Assembly: GCF_030549525.1 (NCBI RefSeq) | Contig: NZ_CP130831.1 | Location: forward strand, 2,257,501-2,321,500 | Length of the DNA stretch: 64,000 bases | Direction of reading: 5' to 3' | From: Stenotrophomonas sp. 704A1 | GTDB taxonomy: Bacteria; Pseudomonadota; Gammaproteobacteria; Xanthomonadales; Xanthomonadaceae | Shown here: in pieces, positions 1-8,835 of the stretch | How positions within the stretch are numbered: position 1 is the stretch's first letter | Layout of the letters: each line of letters starts with the position of its first letter | Position numbers and translations under genes: made by a program | The notes under the pieces: model-generated | Seen by the model: only the letters and a program-made list of their open reading frames with translations | Databases searched by the model: none | Told to the model about the DNA's origin: nothing

Positions 1-430
1 AATCGGTGATGGGGGTTTCCAGCCGGTACAGCTCGCGGCGCTGCAGATGCACCAGTTCCTCGGGCAGCGCCGCACGGAAGGCAACGTGGCCATCGTTGTC
101 GATCCGCTGCAGGCCGTGCAGGCGGAAGCGCACCAGCACCCGTTCCAGCTGGGCAAAGCAGAGCAGGTGGTCGGCCTGTTCGGCGGCACGGTTGGCCGCT
201 TCCTGCGGGCTGCCATCGAGCAGCAGCACGTCGTCGTCTTCGTCCAGGTCGAGCAGGGCGGTCGGGAACGAGCGGTCGCGTCCGTCGATGTGTGCGTTGA
301 TCAGCGAACGCTGGTCGATCAATGAACGCAGCAGCTGGCGCAGCTGGCGAGGATTGCGGACCAGGAAGCGTTCGTCGGCGGCGTCGGCCGCATGGGCATC
401 GGGCTGTGCTGTGTCGTGGCCGTCGGACAT
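1..430 (-). CDS. ycgR: Flagellar brake protein YcgR, N-terminal part (cut by window edge)
   Basis: Reading leftward from an ATG at 430, the frame stays open to base 1 (about 143 residues). The product begins [13 protein letters not shown] and contains [19 protein letters not shown], typical of the YcgR-type N-terminal domain. It then reaches RRELYR, which fits the RxxxR c-di-GMP-binding start of a PilZ domain; the rest of PilZ lies outside the window. In enterobacteria YcgR bound to c-di-GMP slows the flagellar motor, and the same role is inferred here. A possible sigma-28 -10 box lies at 487-494. Identification rests on domain pattern only and the C-terminus is unseen. Confidence 0.8.
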   Translation of the reverse strand, partial: MSDGHDTAQPDAHAADAADERFLVRNPRQLRQLLRSLIDQRSLINAHIDGRDRSFPTALLDLDEDDDVLLLDGSPQEAANRAAEQADHLLCFAQLERVLVRFRLHGLQRIDNDGHVAFRAALPEELVHLQRRELYRLETPITD

Positions 431-486
431 GGAATCTGGGGTCAGGGGCGGGCGCCGGTGCGCGTGGGCGCATGGCTCGAAAGAGG

Positions 487-513
487 TATCGGCGGCTGTG
501 CCGGATTATGAAG
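487..513 (-). promoter_or_regulatory. Possible sigma-28 promoter for ycgR
   Basis: The minus strand reads TTCA-N15-GCCGATAC. The -10 box is identical to those before motC and cheV, but the -35 box is weak. It would give a leader of about 50 nt before the ATG at 430. Control of ycgR by FliA is known in enterobacteria, so the position makes sense. Confidence 0.4.
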
Positions 514-563
514 TGTGAGTTTGGTCACTTTCCATTGTGGGTGTCCAGTCGGCGCCGGTGCGC

Positions 564-2756
564 TCAGCGCTCGATGCCGGCGATCTGCCGGACCCGCTGC
601 ATCACCGCCGGATCGCCCTCGCCGGGATGCAGGTGGAAGCGGGCCACCGCCGCCGCCAGCAGCGTGGCCTGTTCGGCCATGTCCGCCGTGGCGTGCGTGG
701 ACGCCTCCACCAGTGCCGCGTTCTGGCGGGTGCTGCTGTCCATCTGGGTGATGCTCTGGTTGACCTGCTCGATGCCGCTGCTCTGTTCCTGCGAGGCGGC
801 TGCGATGTCCGCCATGATCTGGTTGACCTGCTGCACGGCCTGCACGATCTGCGCCATTGTGGTGCCGGCCTGCTGCACCAGTGCCGATCCACCGCTCACC
901 TTGCCGACCGAGTCGTCGATCAGGCCCTTGATCTCCTTGGCCGCTGCGGCCGAGCGTTGTGCCAGGGTGCGCACCTCGCTGGCGACCACGGCGAAGCCGC
1001 GGCCCTGTTCGCCGGCACGCGCGGCTTCCACCGCAGCGTTCAATGCCAGGATGTTGGTCTGGAAGGCGATGCCGTCGATGACCGAGATGATCTCGGCGAT
1101 CTTCTTCGACGAGGCTTCGATGGCCGACATGGTGGTGACCACCCGTCCGACCACCTCGCCCCCGCGACCGGCGATGCCTGCCGCGCTGCTGGCCAGCTGG
1201 TTGGCCTGGTGCGCGTGCCCGGCGTTCTGGCGCACGGTGGCGGTCAGCTCTTCCATCGTGGCGGCGGTTTCTTCCAGGCTGGCGGCCTGCTGTTCGGTGC
1301 GCTCGGCCAGATGGCCATTGCCCTGCGCCAGGCCGGCGGCGGTGGCGGTCAGGCGGTCCGAGGCGGCCTGGATGCTGCCGACGATGCCGGTGAGCTGCGC
1401 GACAGTGGCATTGGCATCGTCGCGGATGCGCGCATACACCCCGTGGAAGCTGCCCTGCATGTGCACGGTCAGATCACCGCGCGACAGCGCCGACAGCAGC
1501 TGCGAGATCTGTTCGATGCTGCTGGCGTTGGCGTCGAGCAGGCCGTTCAGGCGTTCGGCCAGCTGCAGGAAGAAGCCCTCCTTGCCGGCGGTGTCCACGC
1601 GCCCGCTGAAGTCGCCCAGTGCCGCGGCTTCGACAATGCGGCGCAGTTCCTCTTCGACCTGGATCTCGGTGGTGCGGTCGGCCCATTCCACGACAAAGCC
1701 CTGGCGCTGGCCGTCGTCACCGATGATCGGGTTGACGATCAGCCGCATGCTGCGCCCGCCGATGCGGATCTGCGCACGGTAGGTGCCGGTCAACCCGTCC
1801 AGCAGCGCGGCCTGGTGCGCCGGGTTGCGATGGAAGATGTCGATGTTGCGGCCGATCAGGTCGGCGGCATCGAACTGCGGCAGGTCGTGGCGCAGGTCGG
1901 CTTCGGCGGCGGCCAGCATGCGCTGCAGCGGTCGGTTGACGAACACGATGTTGCGCTCACGGTCGGCGATCATCACGTGGGTCGTGACATCGTCCAGCGC
2001 GGTGCGGATGCGCAGCGACTCACGGTTGCCGGCCTGTTCGCGTTCGCGCCGCCGCAGCAGCTGGCTACTGGTCTGCACCAGTGCGGCGGCGAGCGAGTCG
2101 CGCGGAAACTGTGCCGCCTGCAGCGAAGCCGGCAGCGGGCGGTCTTCGGCCAGGCCGTGTGCCAGCTGCGCCAGGTGTTGCGGGTCGTGGCCGAGCAGCA
2201 GCAGCTGCCGCCGCATCTGCACGGCCATCACCGACAGCAGACCGGCTTCCACCGCGACATACAGCGCGTGCAGCGCCAGTACCCCCAGGCCACTGCCCGC
2301 GGCAAACACCGGGTAGGGCAGGCCGCGCGCCTGCAGCGCATAGAACACGACGTGATGCACCGCGATGGCCGCTGCGGCGACCACGATCGGCAACCAGTCG
2401 CGGTAGTACAGCAGCAGGGCGATCAACACGATCACCGTGAAGTGGGTTTCCAGCTGGCCGTGGGTCTGGTGGATCAGCGTGGCCGACAGCACCATCCACG
2501 CCAGTGCCAGCGTGCAGCGGCTGAGCCGGCTGCCGGGCAGCCAGTGCACCTGCAGCGCGCTGACCAGCACTGCCGGCAGGGCGACGGCCAGCCACGGGGT
2601 CCACTGGCCATTACGTGCCGCCAGCGCCAGTGACACCAGCACCAGGGCAACGGTCACGCCCAGGAACAGGCGGTCGGCGGCGGCGCCCAGCGTGCGCAGG
2701 TAGGGAAGGGTGGGGTGACCGGCCGATGCCGTGGTGGAACGGGTCGAAGCATGCAT
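564..2756 (-). CDS. Methyl-accepting chemotaxis protein with multi-pass N-terminus and PAS domain
   Basis: 730 residues. Residues about 25-200 hold several hydrophobic segments with almost no periplasmic loop, so sensing is probably in the membrane or cytoplasm. A PAS-like domain follows (about 250-365; [15 protein letters not shown]), then a HAMP-like stretch ([16 protein letters not shown]) and a full signalling domain with the hairpin tip [19 protein letters not shown]. The C-terminus (QIAGIER) has no CheR/CheB tether. The start is supported by AAGGAG six bases upstream. The gene begins 3 nt after the stop of the small protein at 2760-3233, so the two are surely cotranscribed. The signalling domain is almost identical to that of the receptor at 3400-5649. 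The ligand cannot be told from sequence. Confidence 0.92.
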   Translation of the reverse strand: MHASTRSTTASAGHPTLPYLRTLGAAADRLFLGVTVALVLVSLALAARNGQWTPWLAVALPAVLVSALQVHWLPGSRLSRCTLALAWMVLSATLIHQTHGQLETHFTVIVLIALLLYYRDWLPIVVAAAAIAVHHVVFYALQARGLPYPVFAAGSGLGVLALHALYVAVEAGLLSVMAVQMRRQLLLLGHDPQHLAQLAHGLAEDRPLPASLQAAQFPRDSLAAALVQTSSQLLRRREREQAGNRESLRIRTALDDVTTHVMIADRERNIVFVNRPLQRMLAAAEADLRHDLPQFDAADLIGRNIDIFHRNPAHQAALLDGLTGTYRAQIRIGGRSMRLIVNPIIGDDGQRQGFVVEWADRTTEIQVEEELRRIVEAAALGDFSGRVDTAGKEGFFLQLAERLNGLLDANASSIEQISQLLSALSRGDLTVHMQGSFHGVYARIRDDANATVAQLTGIVGSIQAASDRLTATAAGLAQGNGHLAERTEQQAASLEETAATMEELTATVRQNAGHAHQANQLASSAAGIAGRGGEVVGRVVTTMSAIEASSKKIAEIISVIDGIAFQTNILALNAAVEAARAGEQGRGFAVVASEVRTLAQRSAAAAKEIKGLIDDSVGKVSGGSALVQQAGTTMAQIVQAVQQVNQIMADIAAASQEQSSGIEQVNQSITQMDSSTRQNAALVEASTHATADMAEQATLLAAAVARFHLHPGEGDPAVMQRVRQIAGIER

Positions 2757-2759
2757 GCG

Positions 2760-3233
2760 CTACTCCTTCTGGCATGGGCAATGCGGGGAAAGCAGCAGGG
2801 ACGCCTGCGGCTCACGCAGCAGGTGGGTGACCAGCGCGGTGGCGGCGACGGGGGTACTGCCGCAGCTGCGATCGAGCAGCGCCGGCCCGGCATAGATCAG
2901 CCGCCGGTCGGCCAGCACCAGCCATTCGAAGGGCAGGGCCGAGGTGCCGGCTTGCCGCTGCAGCGCACCGGGCGGCAGGGCCTGGGCGCAGGGGCACAGC
3001 GAGGGGTTGTGCAACAGCAGCGGCTGCACGGTACTGGCGAGCATGACGTCGGCCGGCAACTGCGCCAGCAGCTGTGCGGCGGTCCAGTCGCTGGCATGCC
3101 GCACGGGGGCGGGGCGCGCCTGCGCCCACAGGGCCGGCAGGGTCCAGCCGATCCAGGCGGCAAGCAGCAATGCGCCGGCGATCGCGCGGGTGCGCGACAC
3201 CGGTGTCAGATTGTCGGCGGTGCTGGCGGGCAT
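2760..3233 (-). CDS. Small membrane-anchored cysteine-rich protein cotranscribed with a receptor
   Basis: 157 residues. After a short cytoplasmic start there is one hydrophobic segment (residues about 17-35, GALLLAAWIGWTLPALWA), either a signal anchor or a signal peptide. The remainder is probably periplasmic and carries paired cysteines: LCPCA near residue 78, a lone Cys in DRSCGS, and HCPCQ close to the end. The two CPC motifs suggest disulfide chemistry or metal binding. It recalls small thioredoxin-like proteins of unknown function, but I cannot assign a family. Its stop is 3 nt from the ATG of the following receptor, hinting at a functional partnership. Function unknown. Confidence 0.7.
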   Translation of the reverse strand: MPASTADNLTPVSRTRAIAGALLLAAWIGWTLPALWAQARPAPVRHASDWTAAQLLAQLPADVMLASTVQPLLLHNPSLCPCAQALPPGALQRQAGTSALPFEWLVLADRRLIYAGPALLDRSCGSTPVAATALVTHLLREPQASLLLSPHCPCQKE

Positions 3234-3368
3234 CGGCAGGTTGGCGTTGGACCGTGGATCGGTTAGCGGCCGCCGATGGGTGAAGCTGAAGCTGGATTAA
3301 ATGAATTTTTCAGTCGGGATGAATAACTGTGACGGGGTGCAGGGCGCGACGGCGCGGGCACCGCGGGT

Positions 3369-3392
3369 CCGGGGTGGCCTGGGCCACCCCGG
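3369..3392 (-). terminator. GC-rich hairpin after the tethered receptor gene
   Basis: A perfect 11-bp stem (CCGGGGTGGCC / GGCCACCCCGG) with a 2-nt loop begins 8 nt after the stop of the receptor gene at 3400. There is no T-tract, so it may act as an RNA-stabilising or weak termination structure rather than a strong intrinsic terminator. Confidence 0.5.
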
Positions 3393-3399
3393 CGGTACG

Positions 3400-5649
3400 T
3401 CAGAACTCCTGCCAGTCACCGTCGCCGGCCAGTACCGGCTGGGCCACCGGCTTGCGTGCGCGTGCCGGTGCCGGGGCGGCGGCTACCGCGGCCGGCTTGC
3501 GCGCAGCGCCGGCGGTGACGGCGACCGCGCTGCGCGGTTCGGCACTGCCGTGGCTGTGCGCGGCCAGGCGGAAGCGTGCAACCGCTTCACCCAGCTGTGC
3601 GGCCTGGTCTTCCATCGCACGTGCGGCGGCGGTGGCTTCTTCCACCAGCGCGGCGTTCTGCTGGGTGGTTTCGTCCATCTGCACCACGGTCTGGTTGACC
3701 TGCTCGATGCCGGCCGACTGCTCCTGCGAGGCAGCGGAGATCTCGGCCATGATGTCGGTCACGCGCTGCACCGAGGCGACGATCTCGCCCATGGTGCTGC
3801 CGGCCTGGTGGACCAGGCTGGAGCCTTCGGCGACCTTGCCGACCGAATCATCGATCAGGCCCTTGATCTCCTTGGCGGCGGCGGCCGAACGCTGGGCGAG
3901 GGTACGCACTTCGCTGGCGACCACGGCGAACCCGCGGCCCTGTTCGCCGGCACGCGCGGCTTCCACCGCGGCGTTCAGTGCCAGGATGTTGGTCTGGAAG
4001 GCGATGCCATCGATGACCGAGATGATCTCGGCGATCTTCTTCGACGAGGCTTCGATGGCCGACATGGTGGTGACCACCTGGCCCACCACCTCACCGCCCT
4101 GCGAGGCCACGCCGTGCGCGCCGATCGCCAGCTGGTTGGCCTGGCGCGCGTGCTCGGCGTTCTGGCGCACGGTGGAGGTCAGTTCCTCCATCGAGGCGGC
4201 GGTTTCTTCCAGGTTGGCGGCCTGCTGCTCGGTACGGCGCGACAGGTCGCTGTTGCCCGAGGCGATCTCGCCGGCGGCCAGGGTGATGCTGGACGCGCTG
4301 GCCTGGATCTGGCTGACGATCTGGGTCAGCTGGGCAACGGTGGTGTTGGCATCGTCACGCATGCGTGCGAACACGCCGTGGAACTGGCCATCCATGCGCG
4401 CGGTCAGGTCGCCTGCGGCAATGGCCTGCAGCAGTTGCGAGAGCTGGCCGAGGTTGCCGTCGGCGACCTGCATCATGCTGTTGAGCTGTTCGATCATCAC
4501 GCGGAAATCGTGATCGAACCGCTGCGCGTCGCCACGCTGGCTGAAATCGCCGGCTGCCGCGGCCGAGGCCAGCTGCTGGATCTGCGTATTGATGGCCAGC
4601 AGGCTGGCCTTGGCCGCATCCATCGACTCGTGCAGGATGGCGCGGCTGCCCGGCAGGCGGCGTGCGTCGGGGGTCAGGTTGCCGGTGGCGTACTGGTTGA
4701 GCACGTCGATGGCATCGCGGATCGAATCAAGGTGTTCGAAGATGACCGTGTTGATGCCGCCGGCCAGCTGCCCGTACACGCCGGGGAAGTCTTCGGGGAT
4801 GCGGTGGCTGATATCCGGGCCGGCATGCATCTGCGCCATCAGCTGGGTCTGCTCGGAGAAGCGCCGCAGCATCGCGGTCATCTCGCCGGTGGCGGCGAGC
4901 ATGCGGCCGGCTTCATCCTTGCCGGTGGCCTGGGTGGTGACGCTGAGGTCGCCGCGGGCCACCGCCTGGATGGCGTGCACGGCCTTGCCGAGCGGGCCGA
5001 CCACCGCGCGCGAGATCACCACGGCCAGCGTTGCCGCCACCACCACCAGCAGCACGATCGCGGCGATGATCGCCAGCATGCTGTTGCGATGGGTGGCATT
5101 GGCCGTCTCGATCTTGCCCTGCATCAGCGAGCTGCTGTACGCGCCGAGTGTCTTCAGATCCTCGAAGGCCTTGCGCCGCAGCGGACGCGACTGCTCGTCG
5201 GAGATCTGCTGGGCCAGCACGCCATCGCCGCTGGAGGCGGCCGCGCGCAGCTTGTCGTTGGCCGCGAAGTAGGCGTCCACATCGGTCTGCACGGCCTGGT
5301 ACAGGGTGCGTTCCTTGGCCCCGGCCGGCAGCCTGGCATAGGCCGCCAGCTGCTCGCGCACCACGGCGGCGGTGTCGTTCATGCGCTTGTTGTAGTCGGC
5401 CACCTTGTCCGGCTGGTCGAGCATGGTCAGCTGGGCCAGTTCGTAGGTACGGAACTCACCCAGCTGCGAACGCACTTCGCCGAGGTACTGCACCGACGGA
5501 ATATCGTTGGAGGCCATCGCGCTCAGCTGTGCGTTGGCTTCGGACAGGCGGACCAGGGCGAACGCGCCCAGTACGACGGTCATCAGGGTGGTCAGGGTGA
5601 ATCCCACAGCCAGCTTGCGGGCGATGGGCAGATCGTGGAACCACTTCAT
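3400..5649 (-). CDS. Methyl-accepting chemotaxis protein with C-terminal CheR/CheB tether
   Basis: 749 residues from the ATG at 5649, chosen because the protein then starts [17 protein letters not shown] with a first membrane segment and because GGAG lies 8 nt upstream; the open frame continues upstream but has no receptor-like sequence. Order: TM1 (about 11-31), a four-helix-bundle-type periplasmic domain, TM2 (about 190-210), HAMP followed by a further HAMP-like region ([23 protein letters not shown]), then the signalling domain with [19 protein letters not shown]. The chain ends GDWQEF, matching the xWxxF pentapeptide that binds CheR and CheB, after a flexible Ala/Pro-rich linker. A sigma-28 promoter stands at 5762-5788. 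Confidence 0.95.
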   Translation of the reverse strand: MKWFHDLPIARKLAVGFTLTTLMTVVLGAFALVRLSEANAQLSAMASNDIPSVQYLGEVRSQLGEFRTYELAQLTMLDQPDKVADYNKRMNDTAAVVREQLAAYARLPAGAKERTLYQAVQTDVDAYFAANDKLRAAASSGDGVLAQQISDEQSRPLRRKAFEDLKTLGAYSSSLMQGKIETANATHRNSMLAIIAAIVLLVVVAATLAVVISRAVVGPLGKAVHAIQAVARGDLSVTTQATGKDEAGRMLAATGEMTAMLRRFSEQTQLMAQMHAGPDISHRIPEDFPGVYGQLAGGINTVIFEHLDSIRDAIDVLNQYATGNLTPDARRLPGSRAILHESMDAAKASLLAINTQIQQLASAAAAGDFSQRGDAQRFDHDFRVMIEQLNSMMQVADGNLGQLSQLLQAIAAGDLTARMDGQFHGVFARMRDDANTTVAQLTQIVSQIQASASSITLAAGEIASGNSDLSRRTEQQAANLEETAASMEELTSTVRQNAEHARQANQLAIGAHGVASQGGEVVGQVVTTMSAIEASSKKIAEIISVIDGIAFQTNILALNAAVEAARAGEQGRGFAVVASEVRTLAQRSAAAAKEIKGLIDDSVGKVAEGSSLVHQAGSTMGEIVASVQRVTDIMAEISAASQEQSAGIEQVNQTVVQMDETTQQNAALVEEATAAARAMEDQAAQLGEAVARFRLAAHSHGSAEPRSAVAVTAGAARKPAAVAAAPAPARARKPVAQPVLAGDGDWQEF

Positions 5650-5761
5650 GCAGGGTGCTCCAAGGTGGGCAGAATGCCGGCGGCAAGGGCGCAGGCAAAA
5701 AGGTCGTTGCAGGAGGGAACGGTGGTGCCGGGTGGGGCTTCGGTGACTGCCGTCAACCGGG

Positions 5762-5788
5762 ATAACGGCGCCGCTGCGTCGTACTTTA
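5762..5788 (-). promoter_or_regulatory. Sigma-28 promoter for the tethered receptor gene
   Basis: The minus strand reads TAAA-N15-GCCGTTAT, the same layout as the flgM, fliC and STAS-cheY-cheA promoters in this window. Predicted start is near 5755, about 105 nt before the ATG at 5649. The rest of the 365-nt gap (5650-6014) holds the cheA terminator and nothing else recognisable. Confidence 0.75.
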
Positions 5789-5960
5789 TGGACGGATGTC
5801 ACATTCGGTGGCGTAGGGCGAAGTGCTCGAAAGCCTTGCCGGGCGAGGGCTTTCGGATGCATCGACGGTTGCGGACGAAACTACGCCTGCGATGAAGATC
5901 ACAGTTGGTGCCGGGACGCGGGCAACGCGTTGCCGCGCCTGCGCCAGCGGCGTGACCGCA

Positions 5961-5990
5961 AACGAAAACCGCCGCCCCGGAGGGCGGCGG
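5961..5990 (-). terminator. Intrinsic terminator of the STAS-cheY-cheA operon
   Basis: Perfect 9-bp GC stem (5969-5977 with 5982-5990, 4-nt loop) followed on the minus strand by TTTTCGTT. It lies 24 nt after the cheA stop and separates cheA from the receptor gene, which has its own promoter. Confidence 0.9.
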
Positions 5991-6014
5991 TGTGGGTCGG
6001 CGCGGCGGCGCGGA

Positions 6015-7997
6015 TCAGGCGGCCTGCGGCATCCTCAGCGAGCGCACCAGGCCACCGATGTCGACGATGAGCGCCACACGGCCGTCGCCGAGAATGGTGG
6101 CACCGGACACCCCGCCGATGCGGCGGTAGTTGTTCTCGATGTTCTTCACCACCACCTGCTGCTGGCCGACCAGTTCGTCCACTTCCAGGGCGATCTTCTG
6201 GCCGTCGCCTTCAACCACCACCACCAGCGATTCACTGCCCGGTGCGCGCTGGCCGTAACCGTAGTATTCGCTGAGCGACAGGATCGGCAGGTACTCACCG
6301 CGTACGCGCAGCACGCGGCCTTCGCCGGCCATGCTGCGGATGTCTTCGGCCTGCGGCTGCAGGGCCTCCAGCACATAGGCCAGCGGCAGGATCAGCGTTT
6401 CTCCGGCCACCGCCACGGTCATGCCGTCGAGAATGGCCAGGGTGAGCGGCAGGCGGATCAGCGTGCGGGTGCCGCTGCCCAGGCTGCTTTCGATCTGCAC
6501 CTCGCCCCCCAGTGCCTGGATGTTGCGGCGGACCACGTCCATGCCGACGCCGCGGCCGGAGAGATCGGTGACCGCATCGGCGGTGGAGAAGCCGGGCTGG
6601 AAGATCAGGTCCCAGACCTGCGAATCGGTCGGGTTGTCCGGCACCGCCAGGCCGCGTTCGTGGGCCTTGGCCAGGATCTTCTCGCGGTTCAGGCCGCGGC
6701 CGTCATCGCTGACTTCAATGACGATGTGACCGCCCTGGTGCGACGCGGCCAGGGTGATCGTGCCGGTCTCGTCCTTGCCGGCGTCGCGACGCACGTCCGG
6801 CATTTCCAGGCCATGGTCGATCGAGTTGCGCACCAGGTGGACCAGCGGGTCGGCGATCTTTTCGATCAGGCCCTTGTCCAGTTCGGTGCCTTCGCCGATG
6901 GTGCGCAGGCGCACCTGCTTGCCGAGGCGGCCGGACAGGTCGCGGACCAGGCGCGGGAAGCGGCGGAACACCGCGTCCACCGGCAGCATGCGCACGCCGA
7001 TCACCGCTTCCTGCAGGTCGCGGGTATTGCGTTCCAGCTGGTCCAGGCCGGCGAACAGGCTTTCGGCATGGACCGGGTCCAGCGCGTGCGAGACCTGCTT
7101 GAGCATGGCCTGGGTGATGACCAGTTCGCCGACCAGGTTGATCAGCGCATCGACCTTGTCGACGCTGACGCGGATGGAGGTTTCTGCTTCGGCGCTGGCG
7201 CCGCTGCCAGGGGCCGGCGCGGCTGCCGGCGCGGCTGTGATCGGGGCGGGCGCGGCGGCAACCGGGGCCTGGGTGGCCAGGCTCGGCGGCGCCGCCGGAC
7301 GGATGTCCAGTTCGCAATCGTCCAGCACCCAGGCAAAGGTGTCTTCGATCTTGCTGCGCGGGACCTTGCCGACCAGGCCAAGGTCCCATGCCAGGTGTGC
7401 TTCGAGCGGGTCGAGCTGGGCGAAGCCCGGCAGGCGTTCCATGCGTGCGGCCACCTGCAGCGAACCCAGGTGTTCCAGTTCACGGATGATGCGCAGCGGA
7501 TCGTTGCCGCTCATGAACAGCGACGGCGCCGGGGTGAAGCCGATCTGCCACGCTTCCGGGGTGTCGTCCACCTTGATGGCGGCCGCCGCCGGCGCGCTGC
7601 TGGCGGCCTGGCCGGACAGCACCGCTTCCAGCCGTGCCTTCACTGCTGCGACGGCGGCGGGGTCGGCGGCCTGGCCGTGCTCGGCCTCGCGCAGCAGGGC
7701 GCGCAGCACGTCCACCGAGGACAGCATCGCGTCCACCGCCGCGCTCTCCAGCGCACGCTTGCCGGCGCGCAGCTCATCCAGCAGCGTTTCCAGCACGTGG
7801 GTCAGGCCGGCGATGGCATCGAAGCCGAAGGTGCCGGCGCCGCCCTTGATGGAGTGGGCGGCACGGAACACCGAATTGATGATCTCCGCGTCCTGCTGCC
7901 CCGATTCCAGGGCCAGCAGGCCAGCCTCCATGGCGTCGAGGCCTTCGCGGCTCTCCTCGAAGAAAGTGGCGTGGAAGCGTTGCAGGTCCATGCTCAT
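6015..7997 (-). CDS. cheA: Chemotaxis histidine kinase CheA (STAS/receptor cluster)
   Basis: 660 residues. P1 Hpt domain with the phospho-accepting His in AAHSIKGGAG (H48); a P2-like CheY-binding region around residues 145-240; an Ala/Pro-rich linker; dimerisation domain P3; the P4 kinase with N box LVHLVRNSIDHG, G1 box DDGRGLN and G2 box DLSGRGVGMDVV; and a C-terminal P5 coupling domain. All catalytic boxes are intact. It follows cheY by 45 nt and shares the sigma-28 promoter at 8744-8770. With the STAS protein and two receptors it forms a second chemosensory set beside the flagellar cheA at 12797; resemblance to the Pseudomonas Che2/F7 type is inference from layout and from the receptor tether. 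Confidence 0.97.
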   Translation of the reverse strand: MSMDLQRFHATFFEESREGLDAMEAGLLALESGQQDAEIINSVFRAAHSIKGGAGTFGFDAIAGLTHVLETLLDELRAGKRALESAAVDAMLSSVDVLRALLREAEHGQAADPAAVAAVKARLEAVLSGQAASSAPAAAAIKVDDTPEAWQIGFTPAPSLFMSGNDPLRIIRELEHLGSLQVAARMERLPGFAQLDPLEAHLAWDLGLVGKVPRSKIEDTFAWVLDDCELDIRPAAPPSLATQAPVAAAPAPITAAPAAAPAPGSGASAEAETSIRVSVDKVDALINLVGELVITQAMLKQVSHALDPVHAESLFAGLDQLERNTRDLQEAVIGVRMLPVDAVFRRFPRLVRDLSGRLGKQVRLRTIGEGTELDKGLIEKIADPLVHLVRNSIDHGLEMPDVRRDAGKDETGTITLAASHQGGHIVIEVSDDGRGLNREKILAKAHERGLAVPDNPTDSQVWDLIFQPGFSTADAVTDLSGRGVGMDVVRRNIQALGGEVQIESSLGSGTRTLIRLPLTLAILDGMTVAVAGETLILPLAYVLEALQPQAEDIRSMAGEGRVLRVRGEYLPILSLSEYYGYGQRAPGSESLVVVVEGDGQKIALEVDELVGQQQVVVKNIENNYRRIGGVSGATILGDGRVALIVDIGGLVRSLRMPQAA

Positions 7998-8042
7998 GGC
8001 AGTGGCGATCCGGAAGCGAAGAGGGGGAACAGTGCGAGGCGA

Positions 8043-8408
8043 TCAGCCCAGCACTTTCTGCACGGTGGCGACCAGCTGTTCGGGATTGAACGGCTTGACC
8101 AGCCAGCCGGTGGCGCCGGCGGCCTTGCCTTCGGACTTCTTGTCCGCTGCCGACTCGGTGGTCAGCATCAGCATCGGCGTGAACTTGTAGTCCGGCAGCT
8201 GGCGCAGTTCGCGGATCAGCGCGATGCCGTCCATGTTCGGCATGTTGACGTCGGTGACCACCGCATTGAAGCGCTGGCCCTTGGCACGACCGAGCGCGAC
8301 CGCGCCGTCTTCAGCTTCTTCGACGGCAAAACCGGCCGAGGTGAGGGCGAAGGAAACCATCTGGCGCATCGACGCCGAATCGTCCACCACCAAGATACGT
8401 GCGCTCAT
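8043..8408 (-). CDS. cheY: CheY-type single-domain response regulator
   Basis: 121 residues, one receiver domain: acidic pair DD at 8-9, phospho-acceptor Asp in VTDVNMPNMDG, conserved Thr in LTTES and Lys in LVKPFN. No output domain. The start codon overlaps the STAS gene stop (ATGA), and cheA lies 45 nt downstream, so it is the probable phosphorylation partner of the adjacent CheA rather than the motor-binding CheY, which sits next to cheZ at 15234. Whether it reaches the motor or is a phosphate sink cannot be told from sequence. Confidence 0.95.
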   Translation of the reverse strand: MSARILVVDDSASMRQMVSFALTSAGFAVEEAEDGAVALGRAKGQRFNAVVTDVNMPNMDGIALIRELRQLPDYKFTPMLMLTTESAADKKSEGKAAGATGWLVKPFNPEQLVATVQKVLG

Positions 8409-8713
8409 GCAGCGTTCTCCACAGATTTCAGGTTGTCATGGGGTACGTCCAGGCCCAGGGCCTGGGTGACGCCCAACAGGCGTGCAGCGTCACGGAAGGT
8501 TGCAGTGCAACCGTGGAAGCCGGTGCCCAGGCCTGCCTCGCGGCGGGCCTGTACGAAGGCACACAGCACCTGCACGCTGGCGGTGTGGATGCGACCGACC
8601 TGGCTTGCATCCAGGGTCAGCTCGCCTGCTTCCGCCACCAGGGGCGAAAGGCGGTTCTTGAGCTCGGTGCTGCTCTCGATGCCGAGATCCTCACCCAGTT
8701 CGACAGTGCTCAT
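8405..8713 (-). CDS. STAS-domain protein (anti-sigma antagonist type) in chemotaxis operon
   Basis: 102 residues from the ATG at 8713 (MSTVELGEDL). This start is preferred over the in-frame ATG at 8728 because GGAG stands 5 nt before it and because the sigma-28 promoter predicts transcription from about 8737. The fold pattern is that of a single STAS domain, with LDASQVGRIHTASVQVLCAF around the usual phosphorylatable-Ser region. Single STAS proteins accompany cheY-cheA-receptor clusters in many proteobacteria, but their role there is not settled. First gene of the operon, overlapping cheY by 4 bases. Confidence 0.85.
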   Translation of the reverse strand: MSTVELGEDLGIESSTELKNRLSPLVAEAGELTLDASQVGRIHTASVQVLCAFVQARREAGLGTGFHGCTATFRDAARLLGVTQALGLDVPHDNLKSVENAA

Positions 8714-8743
8714 CGTTGCTCCGGACAAACGGTTCCGACATTC

Positions 8744-8770
8744 ATAACGGCAGCGGGGGCGGGTTCTTTA
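8744..8770 (-). promoter_or_regulatory. Sigma-28 promoter of the STAS-cheY-cheA operon
   Basis: Minus strand TAAA-N15-GCCGTTAT. The predicted start near 8737 leaves a 24-nt leader with GGAG before the ATG at 8713. It lies in the 122-nt gap (8714-8835) after parP, the only other content of which is unremarkable GC-rich sequence. Confidence 0.85.
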
Positions 8771-8835
8771 GGGCTGTATCGGTCGCCGGGCGGGGGAGCC
8801 CATCGTGGCCAGGCGTGGAAGAGCGGTCGGCGGCC

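Noticed and set aside
2700..2760. Sigma-28 or sigma-54 promoter directly before the multi-pass receptor
   Set aside because: No matching boxes; the gene follows the cysteine-rich protein by 3 nt and is best read as the second gene of that unit, whose own promoter I could not identify in 3234-3399.
5650..5862. Upstream 71-codon extension of the tethered receptor frame
   Set aside because: The extension is Arg/Pro-rich and unlike receptors, passes through the sigma-28 promoter, and the ATG at 5649 has a good ribosome site and a normal membrane start.
3301..5895. Very long plus-strand open frame (864 codons) opposite the tethered receptor gene, and similar long frames opposite other genes
   Set aside because: High GC content leaves antisense frames open; they lack family signatures, ribosome sites and sensible composition, while the minus strand encodes clear full-length proteins.
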